DNA of 47,548 nucleotides from Clostridium sp. CAG:221 (GTDB lineage: Bacteria; Bacillota; Clostridia; Clostridiales; Clostridiaceae): positions 1 to 47,548 of the forward strand of contig FR883425.1 in NCBI GenBank assembly GCA_000435835.1, given 5' to 3'. Below are positions 33,338 through 42,576 of the stretch, piece after piece (the first letter of the stretch is position 1; each line of letters begins with the position of its first letter). The notes below the pieces were generated by a model. The model saw only the letters and a list, made by a program, of their open reading frames with translations. It had not been told where the DNA came from and did no database searches. The translations under genes were made by a program, and so were the position numbers.

Positions 33338-34879
33338 TTATTCGAATTCTATAGTTGCTGGTGGTTTACCTGTGCAATCGTAGAATACACGGTTAACGCC
33401 ATTAACTTCATTTACTATTCTTGTTGTTACTTTTCCAAGTACTTCCCATGGAAGATCAGCAGATTCTGCTGTCATGAAATCACTTGTTGTTACAGCTCTA
33501 AGTGCAACTGCATAATCATAAGTTCTTTCATCACCCATAACTCCTACAGATCTCATATTAGTTAACGCTGCAAAATATTGTCCAATTTCTTTATCTAATC
33601 CAGCATTAGCAATTTCTTCTCTATAAATTGCATCAGCTTCTTGAACTATTCTTACTTTTTCAGCTGTTACTTCACCAATTATTCTTATACCTAATCCTGG
33701 ACCTGGGAATGGTTGTCTGTATACTAATTTTTCAGGAATACCAAGCTCTAATCCTGCTTTTCTTACTTCATCCTTAAATAGTAATCTTAAAGGTTCAATT
33801 ATTTCCTTAAAATCAACATAATCAGGAAGTCCACCAACATTATGATGTGATTTTATTACTGCTGAATCACCAAGACCACTTTCAATTATATCTGGATAAA
33901 TTGTTCCTTGAACTAAGAAATCTACCGCACCTATTTTCTTAGCTTCTTCTTCAAATACTCTAATGAACTCTTCTCCGATAATCTTTCTCTTTCTTTCTGG
34001 ATCTTCTACTCCAGCAAGAGCTTCATAGAATCTATCTTGTGCATTTACTCTAATGAAGTTTAAATCATAATGACCTTCTGGTCCAAAGATAGCTTCTACT
34101 TCATCACCTTCATCTTTACGAAGTAAACCATGATCAACAAATACACATGTTAATTGCTTACCAATAGCTTTTGATAAAAGAACAGCTGCTACTGATGAAT
34201 CAACACCTCCTGATAATGCACAAAGTGCTTTACCATCACCAATTCTTTCACGAATTTCCTCAATTGATTTTTCAACGAAAGAATCCATTGTCCAATCTCC
34301 AGTACAATTACAAATATTGTACACAAAGTTTGATAACATTTTAGTTCCTTCTTGAGTATGCATAACTTCTGGATGGAATTGAACTGCATATAAGTTCTTT
34401 TCTGCGCATTCCATAGCTGCTACTGGACATACTGGAGTATTTCCTACTATATTAAAACCTTCTGGTGCTTTTTCTATATAATCTGTATGACTCATCCAAC
34501 AGATAGTCTTGTCTTGCACCCCTTCAAATATTTTTGATTTTACATCAACATTAACTTCTGTTTTACCATATTCACTAACTGGTGCAGTTGCTACACTTCC
34601 ACCTAATACATGAGCCATTAACTGTGATCCATAGCATATTCCCAGCACTGGTATCCCAATATTAAATATTTCTTTATCACATAATGGAGAGTTTTCACCA
34701 TATACGCTATTAGGTCCGCCAGTAAATATTATTCCCTTTGGATTCATTTCTCTTATTTTTTCTATACTTAAATTGTATGGATGAACCTCACAATATACAT
34801 TACATTCTCTGACTCTTCTTGCTATTAACTGATTGTACTGACCACCAAAGTCAAGCACTAGTATTAATTCTTTCTTCAT
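33338..34879 (-). CDS. guaA: GMP synthase (glutamine-hydrolysing)
   Basis: A 513-residue enzyme with AGGAGGATTCCAATG start signals. The N-terminal GATase I domain has the nucleophile GICYGSQLMAH (Cys about 82) and FHPEV; the ATP pyrophosphatase domain has the PP-loop LSGGVDSSVAAVLLSKA. The C-terminal dimerisation domain carries RQPFPGPGLGIRIIGEV and ends KPPATIEFE. It converts XMP to GMP with glutamine and ATP. It is second in the guaBA operon, 29 bases after guaB on the minus strand, under the guanine riboswitch upstream of guaB. Confidence 0.97.
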   Translation of the reverse strand: MKKELILVLDFGGQYNQLIARRVRECNVYCEVHPYNLSIEKIREMNPKGIIFTGGPNSVYGENSPLCDKEIFNIGIPVLGICYGSQLMAHVLGGSVATAPVSEYGKTEVNVDVKSKIFEGVQDKTICWMSHTDYIEKAPEGFNIVGNTPVCPVAAMECAEKNLYAVQFHPEVMHTQEGTKMLSNFVYNICNCTGDWTMDSFVEKSIEEIRERIGDGKALCALSGGVDSSVAAVLLSKAIGKQLTCVFVDHGLLRKDEGDEVEAIFGPEGHYDLNFIRVNAQDRFYEALAGVEDPERKRKIIGEEFIRVFEEEAKKIGAVDFLVQGTIYPDIIESGLGDSAVIKSHHNVGGLPDYVDFKEIIEPLRLLFKDEVRKAGLELGIPEKLVYRQPFPGPGLGIRIIGEVTAEKVRIVQEADAIYREEIANAGLDKEIGQYFAALTNMRSVGVMGDERTYDYAVALRAVTTSDFMTAESADLPWEVLGKVTTRIVNEVNGVNRVFYDCTGKPPATIEFE

Positions 34880-34908
34880 TGGAATCCTCCTAATGTCTTT
34901 CTGTCTTA

Positions 34909-36363
34909 TTACTCTCTAACGCTATAGTTTGGAGCTTCTTTAGTTATATTAATATCATGTGGATGACTTTCTCTTATACCTGAAGAAGTTTGAACCACAA
35001 ATTTAGCATTTTCATATAAATCATCTAATGTTGGTGCTCCTAAATATCCCATACCTGATTTTATACCACCTAGTAATTGGAATAAAGTATCTGCTACTGG
35101 TCCTTTATAAGCAACTCTTCCTTCAACACCTTCTGGTACGAATTTCTTTGTTCCATTTTGGAAGTATCTATCACTAGATCCCTTTTCCATAGCTGCTAAA
35201 GATCCCATACCTCTATATACTTTATATGTTCTTCCTTGATATATTTCTGTTTCACCTGGTGATTCTTCACATCCAGCTAGCATTGAACCCATCATACAAA
35301 CTTGTGCTCCTGCTGCTAAAGCCTTAACTATATCTCCTGAATACTTTAATCCACCATCAGCAATAACTGGAACACCGTATTTTCTTCCTTCTTCAACACA
35401 ATCCATAACTGCTGTTAATTGTGGAACACCTACACCTGCAACTACTCTTGTTGTACAAATTGATCCTGGCCCTATACCAACTTTAACACAATCTGCTCCT
35501 GCTTCAACTAAATCTCTTACTGCTTCTGCTGTAGCAATATTACCTGCTATTATTTGAAGTTCTGGATAAACACTCTTTATTTTTCTTACACCTTCAATAA
35601 CACCTTTACTATGTCCATGTGCTGTATCAAGTGTGATAACATCTACGTTTGCTTTTACTAAAGCTTCAACTCTTTCCATCATGTCATTAGTAATTCCCAC
35701 TGAAGCTCCACATAAAAGTCTTCCTTTACTATCCTTAGCTGCATTAGGATATGCCTTTGCCTTTTCAATATCTTTTATAGTAATTAATCCTTTTAAATTA
35801 TTTTCATCATCTACTAAAGGAAGTTTTTCTATTTTATGCTTCTTTAATATTTCTAAAGCTTCTTCTAAAGTAGTTCCTTCCTTTGCTGTTATTAATGGGC
35901 TCTTTGTCATTACTTCATTAATTTTCTTATCATAGTTTGTTTCAAAAACTATATCTCTGTTAGTTATTATTCCCACTAACTTAGTTCCTCTTGTTACAGG
36001 AACTCCTGAAATTCTATATTTAGCCATTAACTCTAACGCTTGTTTTACTGTATTGTCTTCATTTAAGAATATTGGATCAGTTATTACTCCATTTTCTTGT
36101 CTCTTAACTCTATCTACTTCCATAGCTTGTTCTGCTATAGTCATATTTTTATGGATTATACCAATTCCACCTTCTCTAGCCATAGCTATAGCCATTTTAG
36201 ATTCAGTAACAGTATCCATACTTGCACTCATTAATGGTATATTTAATGATATTTTCTTTGTTAATTTAGTTTTTAAACTAACTTCATTAGGTAAAATTTC
36301 AGATTTGTTTGGTACTAATAACACATCATCAAATGTGTAAGCAGTTTTAATAATTTGAGCCAT
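34909..36363 (-). CDS. guaB: IMP dehydrogenase
   Basis: A 484-residue enzyme, ATG 36363, with TTGGAGGG upstream; the TTG at 36378 is part of that site and rejected. It starts TAYTFDDVLLVPNKSEILPN. A CBS pair (about 95-200, ELMAKYRISGVPVTRGTKLV and ILKKHKIEKLPLVDDENNLK) is inserted in the TIM barrel. The active loop is GIGPGSICTTRVVAGVGVPQ with the catalytic Cys, followed by flap KGSSDRYFQ and EGVEGRVAYKG. It oxidises IMP to XMP with NAD, the gate to guanine nucleotides. Transcription is governed by the guanine riboswitch at 36511-36575. Confidence 0.97.
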   Translation of the reverse strand: MAQIIKTAYTFDDVLLVPNKSEILPNEVSLKTKLTKKISLNIPLMSASMDTVTESKMAIAMAREGGIGIIHKNMTIAEQAMEVDRVKRQENGVITDPIFLNEDNTVKQALELMAKYRISGVPVTRGTKLVGIITNRDIVFETNYDKKINEVMTKSPLITAKEGTTLEEALEILKKHKIEKLPLVDDENNLKGLITIKDIEKAKAYPNAAKDSKGRLLCGASVGITNDMMERVEALVKANVDVITLDTAHGHSKGVIEGVRKIKSVYPELQIIAGNIATAEAVRDLVEAGADCVKVGIGPGSICTTRVVAGVGVPQLTAVMDCVEEGRKYGVPVIADGGLKYSGDIVKALAAGAQVCMMGSMLAGCEESPGETEIYQGRTYKVYRGMGSLAAMEKGSSDRYFQNGTKKFVPEGVEGRVAYKGPVADTLFQLLGGIKSGMGYLGAPTLDDLYENAKFVVQTSSGIRESHPHDINITKEAPNYSVRE

Positions 36364-36423
36364 TGTGATTCCCTCCAAATATTTAAAATATGTAATAATT
36401 ACTAATATAGTCTATTTAATTGT

Positions 36424-36462
36424 AAAAAAAAAGCATATTAACCTTTAAGTAAGGTTAATACG
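36424..36462 (-). terminator. Guanine-riboswitch expression-platform terminator
   Basis: On the minus strand GCGTATTAACCTT pairs with AAGGTTAATATGC (36445-36433), followed by nine Ts (A run 36424-36432 on plus). It lies between aptamer and guaB. Confidence 0.85.
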
Positions 36463-36510
36463 CCTAATAATCTTAAATTTACTCTATAAGATATAAAGAC
36501 ATTTAATCTT

Positions 36511-36575
36511 ACTTATAGTCGGAAATTATTGGTTTCCGGTAGAAACTCCCTGCCATATCCAGGGTATATACAAGT
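36511..36575 (-). promoter_or_regulatory. Guanine (purine class) riboswitch aptamer
   Basis: On the minus strand, from 36575: ACTTGTATATACCCTGG (P1 start), GATATGGCAGGGAGTTTCTACC (P2 side split from P3), CGGAAACC, then AATAATTTCCGACTATAAGT. The core elements ATATGG, GTTTCTACC and CCGACTAT match the purine aptamer. The base before the final TAT is C (GACTAT), which pairs with guanine; adenine types have U there. P1 is ACTTGTA with TATAAGT. It lies upstream of guaB with a terminator in between, so guanine should turn the operon off. Confidence 0.92.
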
Positions 36576-36609
36576 TTTCATAATGTTCGTTGTTTTTCGA
36601 TTTTTTTTT

Positions 36610-36638
36610 ATTATAGAGTATTTAGTTTATATTGTCAA
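36610..36638 (-). promoter_or_regulatory. Promoter of the guanine riboswitch-guaBA unit
   Basis: On the minus strand TTGACA (36638-36633), 17-bp spacer, TATAAT (36615-36610): full sigma-A consensus. Confidence 0.85.
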
Positions 36639-36640
36639 TA

Positions 36641-38119
36641 TTAAAACAAATCAGGTAATTTTATTTTTTCTTGACTTTCTTCATTTCCTTTAATTGCCCT
36701 TAAAGTAGCCATTTTACTACTATTGCCTACAGTTATATCATTGGTATATCTAATAATTACATCATCTACTAATGTATAATTGTATAATATTATAATATAT
36801 CTTTTCTCATGATATTCTTGAACATTATAATAAAATTTTTCATTATCTTTTGTCATTTCTCCTAATTCTTTAAGGTTTCCATTTATAAACTCGTATACTG
36901 TAGGTGTACTATTTAAAACTCCTTTTTTATCTAAATCTAAAATTATTTTTTCACTTTTTTCAACCTCTAAAGATGCTGCAAAATTTACATTTGTCCCTAC
37001 TAAAAACTCCCTCTCTTTTTCATCAATAATAATTTTATCATCCTTTATTCCATTATATATTCCATGACTTATTTCATAATACTCCTCTAACATATTAACT
37101 ATAGGTGTATCAATAGCCTTTATAAAATTCTTCTTATTAAATTTATTATAAATTATATAGTTATTTATTATACTTTGTTCCTCATTATTTTTACCAAATT
37201 TCAACTGTCCTCTTTTTCCATAAGGAATCTTAACTCTAAAGGATATGATAAATGAATCTGACTCATAAACATCATAGCCATTAACAGTCTCTTTATACTG
37301 ATAAACTATATCTTCTAATTTAACTATCAATTGCTCTCCATCAGATATTATCTCCTTAATTCTTTCACTTCCAGATATATAATCAAAATTTGTATTGGTA
37401 TCAAAATGTAACTTGGCATTTATAACATCAAATGATAATTTCTTATTAACACTAAGAAGCCTCTTAGCTACTTCTGCCATATCAGTATCCACACTATTAT
37501 AATTACCACCATCAATGGTTCCTATAATATAATCATTGAGATTTCCTCCTAATTGGTCATGTAATTTTTCAATATTATTATCTTTATCATCACTTATATC
37601 TAGTGTTATTACTTTTATTTGTTGTTCTTTAATGGACTTTATTGCTTCTACAGAATATTTCATTTCTCCTGAAGTTAAAATTATAATAGCCCTATTTTTA
37701 TTCTCCTCACCAAAACATTTATAAATATCATTGGCTAATAATAATGCTTCATTAATATTTCTGTGATTGCTTTCACTTGTGATAATTTTATTAGTTTGAA
37801 AAAGTTGTCTAAATCCATCTTTTGAATTTAAATCTGTCAAACTAAATAATGGTTGCAAGAGATTTGAAGCAGAAATATTTCCTTTCATACTGACATCTTT
37901 AGGATTATCTATATAATTTCTATCACCAACTAATGCAGTATCACTAAAAGTTATAACACCAAATTTTGTATTTATAAAAGTTTTATCATTAATTATAGAA
38001 TTAACTATCCCATTTTGTATCTGTGAATATCTGTTTCCTTTATTCATTTTATTAGATGTATCTATAAGAAAAATTGCTTCTTCAATAATGCCTCCATATG
38101 GCTTCTTTGTGAGTTTTAG
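36641..38119 (-). pseudogene. von Willebrand A-domain protein, 5'-truncated
   Basis: The frame is open from 38119 and reads TKKPYGGIIEEAIFLIDTSN (MIDAS start DTSNK), but no start codon precedes that motif; the first ATG (38047) falls inside it. The VWA fold then continues (FGVITFSDTALVG, NEALLLANDIYKCFGEEN, KNRAIIILTSGEMKYSVEAI), followed by about 270 residues of beta-rich sequence (SFIISFRVKIPYGKRGQLKF) to the stop at 36641. The signal peptide expected for such surface proteins is missing, and the region upstream belongs out of frame to pilB. It therefore looks like the 3' part of a gene joined to pilB by a deletion near 38110. A shortened product from 38047 is possible but would lack MIDAS. 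Confidence 0.65.
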
Positions 38120-39402
38120 TTATTTCCATAATTTCATAAACACCTACTCTACCTATATATCCACTATTATTGCAATATCCACATCCCTTTGCTGAATATA
38201 ACAGCAATTTCTGCTGTTTCATCATCCCTTATCTCTCCAATCATTATTACATCTGGATCCTGTCTTAATATACTTCTAAGACCACTTGCAAAAGTCATAC
38301 CGGATTTATTATTAACATTTACCTGATTTATTCCCTCCAAGGTATACTCCACTGGGTCTTCTACCGTAACAATATTTATATTTTCAGAATTTATATCATC
38401 TAAAATGCTATATAAAGTTGTTGATTTACCACTTCCTGTTGGTCCTGTTACTAAAACAATGCCATGAGGATTAGATATTATTCTATTAAGTTTATTAATA
38501 TTTTCAGTACTTAAACCTAAATGTTCTTTATGAACCTTATAGTTATTCTTATCTAAAATTCTTATAACCACTTTTTCACCATAGACCACTGGTAGGATAG
38601 AAACTCTTAAATCCACTTCCTTCTCATCAACTTTGGTAATTATTCTTCCATCCTATGGTATTCTTTTTTCTGCAATATTAAGACCTGCTAATATCTTTAT
38701 TCTTGCAACTAATGGTGGAAGACTCTCAATACCTATTAAATTTACCGTACTAAGTTCTCCATCTATTCTATAACGAATCCTTACCTCTTTTTCATAAGGC
38801 TCTATATGTATATCCGATGCCCTCATTTCAATGGAGTTCTTAAACATATACTCTATCATCTTTACTACAGGGGCATTCTTTATATCATCAATATCATCAT
38901 CTTTTACTATTACTTTTGACTCCAAGGCTTCTTTACTAAACTCTTCTGCTGCTTTAACTACTTCCTCATTACTATAATTTAAATCTATAAACTTTTTTAT
39001 ATTTCTTCTTATATCAATAAATACTTCTACTTCAAAGCCAGATGCAATATTTATATCATCAATAGCGAATATATTTAAAGGGTCATGCATCGCTACTTGC
39101 AGTTTACCCTCACAAAAACCAAAAGGAATTAGAGTATATTTATTACATAAGTTTTGTGGTATCATCTTAATAACCTTTTTATCAAAGCTTACCGTATTTA
39201 AATCTATTTCCTTTATTCCTGTTTGCTCCTTAATTGCTTCCATCATATCCCTTTCACTGATGGTACCATTATCCAATAAAATTTCACCTAGTTTCTTACC
39301 TAATACCTTTTGAGAGATTAATGCTTCATTTAATTGATCATAAGTTATCTTTCCTGATCTAACTAAAATATCTCCTAACCGCTTCTTATCTAATGTTGCC
39401 AT
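38100..39402 (-). pseudogene. pilB: Type IV pilus assembly ATPase PilB, multiply broken
   Basis: Start ATG 39402 (GGGAGAAAC upstream) begins MATLDKKRLGDILVRSGKIT. The GspE/PilB N-domain continues to LNIAEKRIP where the near-invariant EKRIPQDGR is cut by TAG at 38655-38653 (one CAG-to-TAG change). The same frame resumes DGRIITKVDEKEVDLRVSIL, PYGEKVV-like sequence, Walker A GPTGSGKST, RSILRQDPDVIMIGEIRDDE and AEIAV, then is lost. A shifted frame picks up at GCGYCNNSGYIGRVGVYEIM, the zinc-finger end, so about 100 residues (His box to second arm) are deleted. The C-terminal tail is also gone, running into the VWA frame. It cannot give an active pilus motor. Confidence 0.85.
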
Positions 39403-39431
39403 AAAAGTTTCTCCCATTATAATAAAAAATG

Positions 39432-40187
39432 TTATATTTTCATCAATGACATATAACAATTAATTATTTCTGTGCCATATAATAATGAAATAATTGCTCC
39501 CATAGCTAAGTATGGACCAAATGCTATTTCACCTTTTCTTTCCTTTAACTTTAATATTAAAATCAAACTTGCTATAATTCCTCCTAAAATAAATGCTATA
39601 AACAAGGCAAGTATAACTCTTTTAATACCTAGAAATAATCCTATAATTAAAGCTATTTCAATATCACCTTCACCCATTCCCCCTGTAAGAAGTACAATTG
39701 CTCCAATAACGGAAACACCTAAAACACCACCTAATAAATTCCCCCAGGGTATTTGTCCTGAAATTAAAAAGGCCATTATAGCTATGAATACAAATGAACC
39801 TATGCCAAAGATAGTAGTAGATTTATAGATATAGTGCGTTTCTAAATCAATACCTGCAATAACTATTAAAAGTGAAGTTAATAAAAATCCTTTTAATGAA
39901 CTAATTGAATTTCCATAGTTACAATATACAAGCACATATAATAATGAATTAAGTATTTCAATAATAGGGTATTTAATAGATATCCTCTCACCACACCCCC
40001 TACATCTTCCTTTTAAAAAAATATAGCTTAAAAGAGGAATTAAATCACGTCCCTGCAATTTATAGCTGCAAGTGGTGCAATGAGATGGTGGAAATACAAT
40101 AGATTCCTCTCTTGGAATTCTATAAATACATACATTTAAAAAACTGCCTATACATAATCCAATAATTGCAATGAATATAATCTCCAA
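39432..40187 (-). CDS. pilD: Type IV prepilin peptidase / N-methyltransferase
   Basis: A 251-residue membrane enzyme with eight or so helices. It starts IAIIGLCIGSFLNVCIYRIP, then has two CxxC pairs (CTTC and CRGC) as in bifunctional PilD. The aspartates of the A24 aspartyl protease lie in GIDLETHYIYK and GMGEGDIEIALIIGL (GxGD intact). The first site lacks the usual IP after D-L-x-T-x-x-I. It cleaves and methylates prepilins. Its downstream neighbours pilB and the VWA gene are broken, so no working pilus is encoded here; it may serve other prepilins in the genome or be on the way out. Start codon at 40187 has a weak ribosome binding site. Confidence 0.85.
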   Translation of the reverse strand: MEIIFIAIIGLCIGSFLNVCIYRIPREESIVFPPSHCTTCSYKLQGRDLIPLLSYIFLKGRCRGCGERISIKYPIIEILNSLLYVLVYCNYGNSISSLKGFLLTSLLIVIAGIDLETHYIYKSTTIFGIGSFVFIAIMAFLISGQIPWGNLLGGVLGVSVIGAIVLLTGGMGEGDIEIALIIGLFLGIKRVILALFIAFILGGIIASLILILKLKERKGEIAFGPYLAMGAIISLLYGTEIINCYMSLMKI

Positions 40188-40294
40188 ATATATAACACTT
40201 CCTCATATTTATATTAATTATTAAAATTATTAACACTTTTTACATATTTTATTGTGTATTTTATATAAAACTTTAGTGAAATTAGTAAAAATAG

Positions 40295-40334
40295 AAAAAA
40301 ACATCAAGCAATTTTACTTGCTTGATGTTTTTTT
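40295..40334 (-). terminator. groEL terminator
   Basis: ACATCAAGCA (40301-40310) and TGCTTGATGT (40319-40328) with A and T runs outside. Confidence 0.85.
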
Positions 40335-40335
40335 A

Positions 40336-41961
40336 TTAATACATTCCGTCCATTCCCATTCCTGGATTAGGTGCTGGAGCTGCTTCCTTTTGTGGAATAT
40401 CTGCTACAGCGGCTTCTGTTGTTAAGAATGTAGATGCTACTGATGCTGCATTTTGAAGTGCTGATCTTGTAACCTTAGTTGGATCAACAATTCCTGTTTG
40501 AAGCATATTTACATACTTATCATTTAATGCATCATATCCAATTCCAGCTTCACTGTATTTTACTTTTTCAATTATTACTGAACCTTCAAGTCCTGCATTT
40601 ATAGCAATTTGTCTCATTGGTTCTTCTAAAGCTTTAACAATTATATTTATACCAACTTGTGTATCAGCAACTTCTGAAGTTAATTCTGCTACTTTATTAA
40701 TTACATTTACATAAGCAGTTCCACCTCCTGGAACAATACCTTCTTCCACAGCTGCCTTTGTAGCTGCTAAAGCATCTTCAATTCTTAGCTTTCTTTCTTT
40801 TAATTCTGTTTCTGTAGCAGCACCAACTTTAATTACTGCAACACCACCTGAAAGTTTTGCTAATCTTTCTTGAAGTTTTTCTTTATCAAATTCAGAAGAT
40901 GTTTCTTCTATTTGAACCTTTATTTGACCTATTCTTTCTTGAATAAGTGATTTTTCACCTTTTCCATTTACTATTGTAGTATTTTCCTTAGTAACTTTTA
41001 CACTTTCAGCTTGGCCAAGCATATCTAAAGTAACTTCTTTTAAATCTCTTCCTAATTCTTCAGAAATAACTTCTCCACCTGTTAATATTGCTATATCTTG
41101 TAGCATTTCTTTTCTTCTATCACCAAATCCTGGTGCTTTAACAGCTACACAGTTAAATGTTCCTCTTAACTTATTAACTACTAATGTAGCCATTGCTTCG
41201 CCTTCAACATCTTCTGCAATTATTAAAAGCTTTCTACCGTTTTGAACTATTTGTTCAAGTATTGGTAAGATTTCTTGTATGTTTGAAATTTTCTTATCAG
41301 TTATTAAAATTAATGGATTATCAAGTAATGCTTCCATCTTTTCAGTATCAGTTGCCATATAAGGACTTACATATCCTCTATCAAATTGCATACCTTCAAC
41401 TACATCTAATTCTGTTCCCATAGATTTAGATTCTTCTACAGTGATAACCCCTTCGTTTCCTACTTTCTCCATTGCCTCTGAAATAAGAGTTCCTATTTCT
41501 TCATCAGCAGCTGATATAGCTGCAACTCTTGCAATATCCTCTTTACCAGCTACAGGTTTTGATATATTCTTTATTTCTTCAACTGCTACATCAACAGCTT
41601 TTCTTATACCATTTCTTATAAGTATTGGATTTGCACCAGCTGTAACATTTTTAAGTCCTTCTCTTATTATAGCTTGTGCTAAAAGAGTAGCAGTAGTAGT
41701 ACCATCTCCAGCAACATCGTTAGTCTTTGTTGCAACTTCTTTAACTAATTGTGCTCCCATATTTTCATATGGATCTTCTAACTCTATTTCTCTTGCTATA
41801 GATACACCATCATTTGTGATAAGTGGTGAACCAAATTTCTTATCTAGTATAACATTTCTTCCTTTAGGTCCTAATGTAACCTTTACTGTATTAGCTAGCT
41901 TATCAACACCTGATTGCATAGCTCTTCTTGCTTCTTCTCCAAATTGAATCATTTTAGCCAT
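40336..41961 (-). CDS. groEL: Chaperonin GroEL
   Basis: A 541-residue protein with the whole family pattern: MAKMIQFGEEARRAMQSGVD, TLGPKGRNVILDKKFGSPLI, the nucleotide site VAGDGTTTATLLAQAI, and the ending GMGMDGMY in the usual Gly-Met-rich tail. With GroES it forms the ATP-driven folding cage. The gene follows groES by 17 bases on the minus strand; CIRCE lies before groES. GGGAGG ribosome binding site. Confidence 0.98.
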   Translation of the reverse strand: MAKMIQFGEEARRAMQSGVDKLANTVKVTLGPKGRNVILDKKFGSPLITNDGVSIAREIELEDPYENMGAQLVKEVATKTNDVAGDGTTTATLLAQAIIREGLKNVTAGANPILIRNGIRKAVDVAVEEIKNISKPVAGKEDIARVAAISAADEEIGTLISEAMEKVGNEGVITVEESKSMGTELDVVEGMQFDRGYVSPYMATDTEKMEALLDNPLILITDKKISNIQEILPILEQIVQNGRKLLIIAEDVEGEAMATLVVNKLRGTFNCVAVKAPGFGDRRKEMLQDIAILTGGEVISEELGRDLKEVTLDMLGQAESVKVTKENTTIVNGKGEKSLIQERIGQIKVQIEETSSEFDKEKLQERLAKLSGGVAVIKVGAATETELKERKLRIEDALAATKAAVEEGIVPGGGTAYVNVINKVAELTSEVADTQVGINIIVKALEEPMRQIAINAGLEGSVIIEKVKYSEAGIGYDALNDKYVNMLQTGIVDPTKVTRSALQNAASVASTFLTTEAAVADIPQKEAAPAPNPGMGMDGMY

Positions 41962-41978
41962 AATAATTATCCTCCCTT

Positions 41979-42263
41979 TTATTCAACAATTGCCAATATA
42001 TCATCTTGTCTTAATATTATATATTCTTCTCCAGCAACTTTTACATCTGTTCCTGCATATTTTGAATATAAAATCTTGTCTCCAACTTTTACTTCCATTT
42101 CTACTCTTTTACCATCTACAACAGCACCTGGACCTACAGCCATAACTTCAGCTTCTTGTGGCTGTTCCTTTGCTGTACCTGTTAGAACTATACCGCTCTT
42201 TGTAGTTGATTCAGCCTCTAATTTCTTTATGACAACTCTATCTCCTAATGGTTTAATATTCAT
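41979..42263 (-). CDS. groES: Co-chaperonin GroES
   Basis: A 94-residue protein: MNIKPLGDRVVIKKLEAEST, mobile-loop segment TKSGIVLTGTAKEQPQEAEV, and the closing EYIILRQDDILAIVE. It caps GroEL. GTAGGAGG ribosome binding site. First gene of groES-groEL, with CIRCE at 42290 and a sigma-A promoter upstream, so HrcA controls it. Confidence 0.98.
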   Translation of the reverse strand: MNIKPLGDRVVIKKLEAESTTKSGIVLTGTAKEQPQEAEVMAVGPGAVVDGKRVEMEVKVGDKILYSKYAGTDVKVAGEEYIILRQDDILAIVE

Positions 42264-42289
42264 TAAAAATACCTCCTACTACTTTTTTG

Positions 42290-42316
42290 TTAGCACTCAC
42301 CATCATAGAGTGCTAA
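42290..42316. promoter_or_regulatory. CIRCE element (HrcA operator)
   Basis: TTAGCACTC (42290-42298), nine bases, GAGTGCTAA (42308-42316): a perfect match to the CIRCE consensus, 27 bases before groES. Confidence 0.95.
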
Positions 42317-42329
42317 TATCTATATTTTT

Positions 42330-42358
42330 ATAATATATCCTTTTTCCTTACTTTTCAA
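42330..42358 (-). promoter_or_regulatory. groESL promoter
   Basis: On the minus strand TTGAAA (42358-42353), 17-bp spacer, TATTAT (42335-42330), just upstream of CIRCE. The remaining 42360-42487 is AT-rich and shows nothing else. Confidence 0.7.
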
Positions 42359-42487
42359 ATATTACTTTTTTTATTATTGCCTTTTAATGGTTAAATATAA
42401 CTTAATATTTTAATTTATATTTTATTTACTCCCTGTTGCTTAACATTCCTCCATTTCTCAGTATTTTAAATATTTTACATTAAAAGT

Positions 42488-42521
42488 AAATCTCCTGATG
42501 TAAACTTATATCAGGAGATTT
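42488..42521 (-). terminator. Hairpin after the hydrogenase gene
   Basis: Perfect 12-bp arms AAATCTCCTGAT (42488-42499) and ATCAGGAGATTT (42510-42521). It lies 56 bases after the hydrogenase stop on the minus strand; the T run is weak. Confidence 0.6.
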
Positions 42522-42576
42522 ATATTTTCTATATCATTTATTTATTACTTATTAATTCATAATTAACAATTTTCAA

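Noticed and set aside
33050..33565. Two plus-strand open frames opposite the hydrolase and guaA
   Set aside because: They are antisense to a clear pseudogene and to guaA, with no start signals or protein-like features.
36641..38047. VWA gene as an intact CDS from ATG 38047
   Set aside because: The start falls inside the MIDAS motif and homology extends upstream without a start codon.
41193..42333. Plus-strand open frames opposite groEL and groES
   Set aside because: Shadows of highly conserved minus-strand genes.
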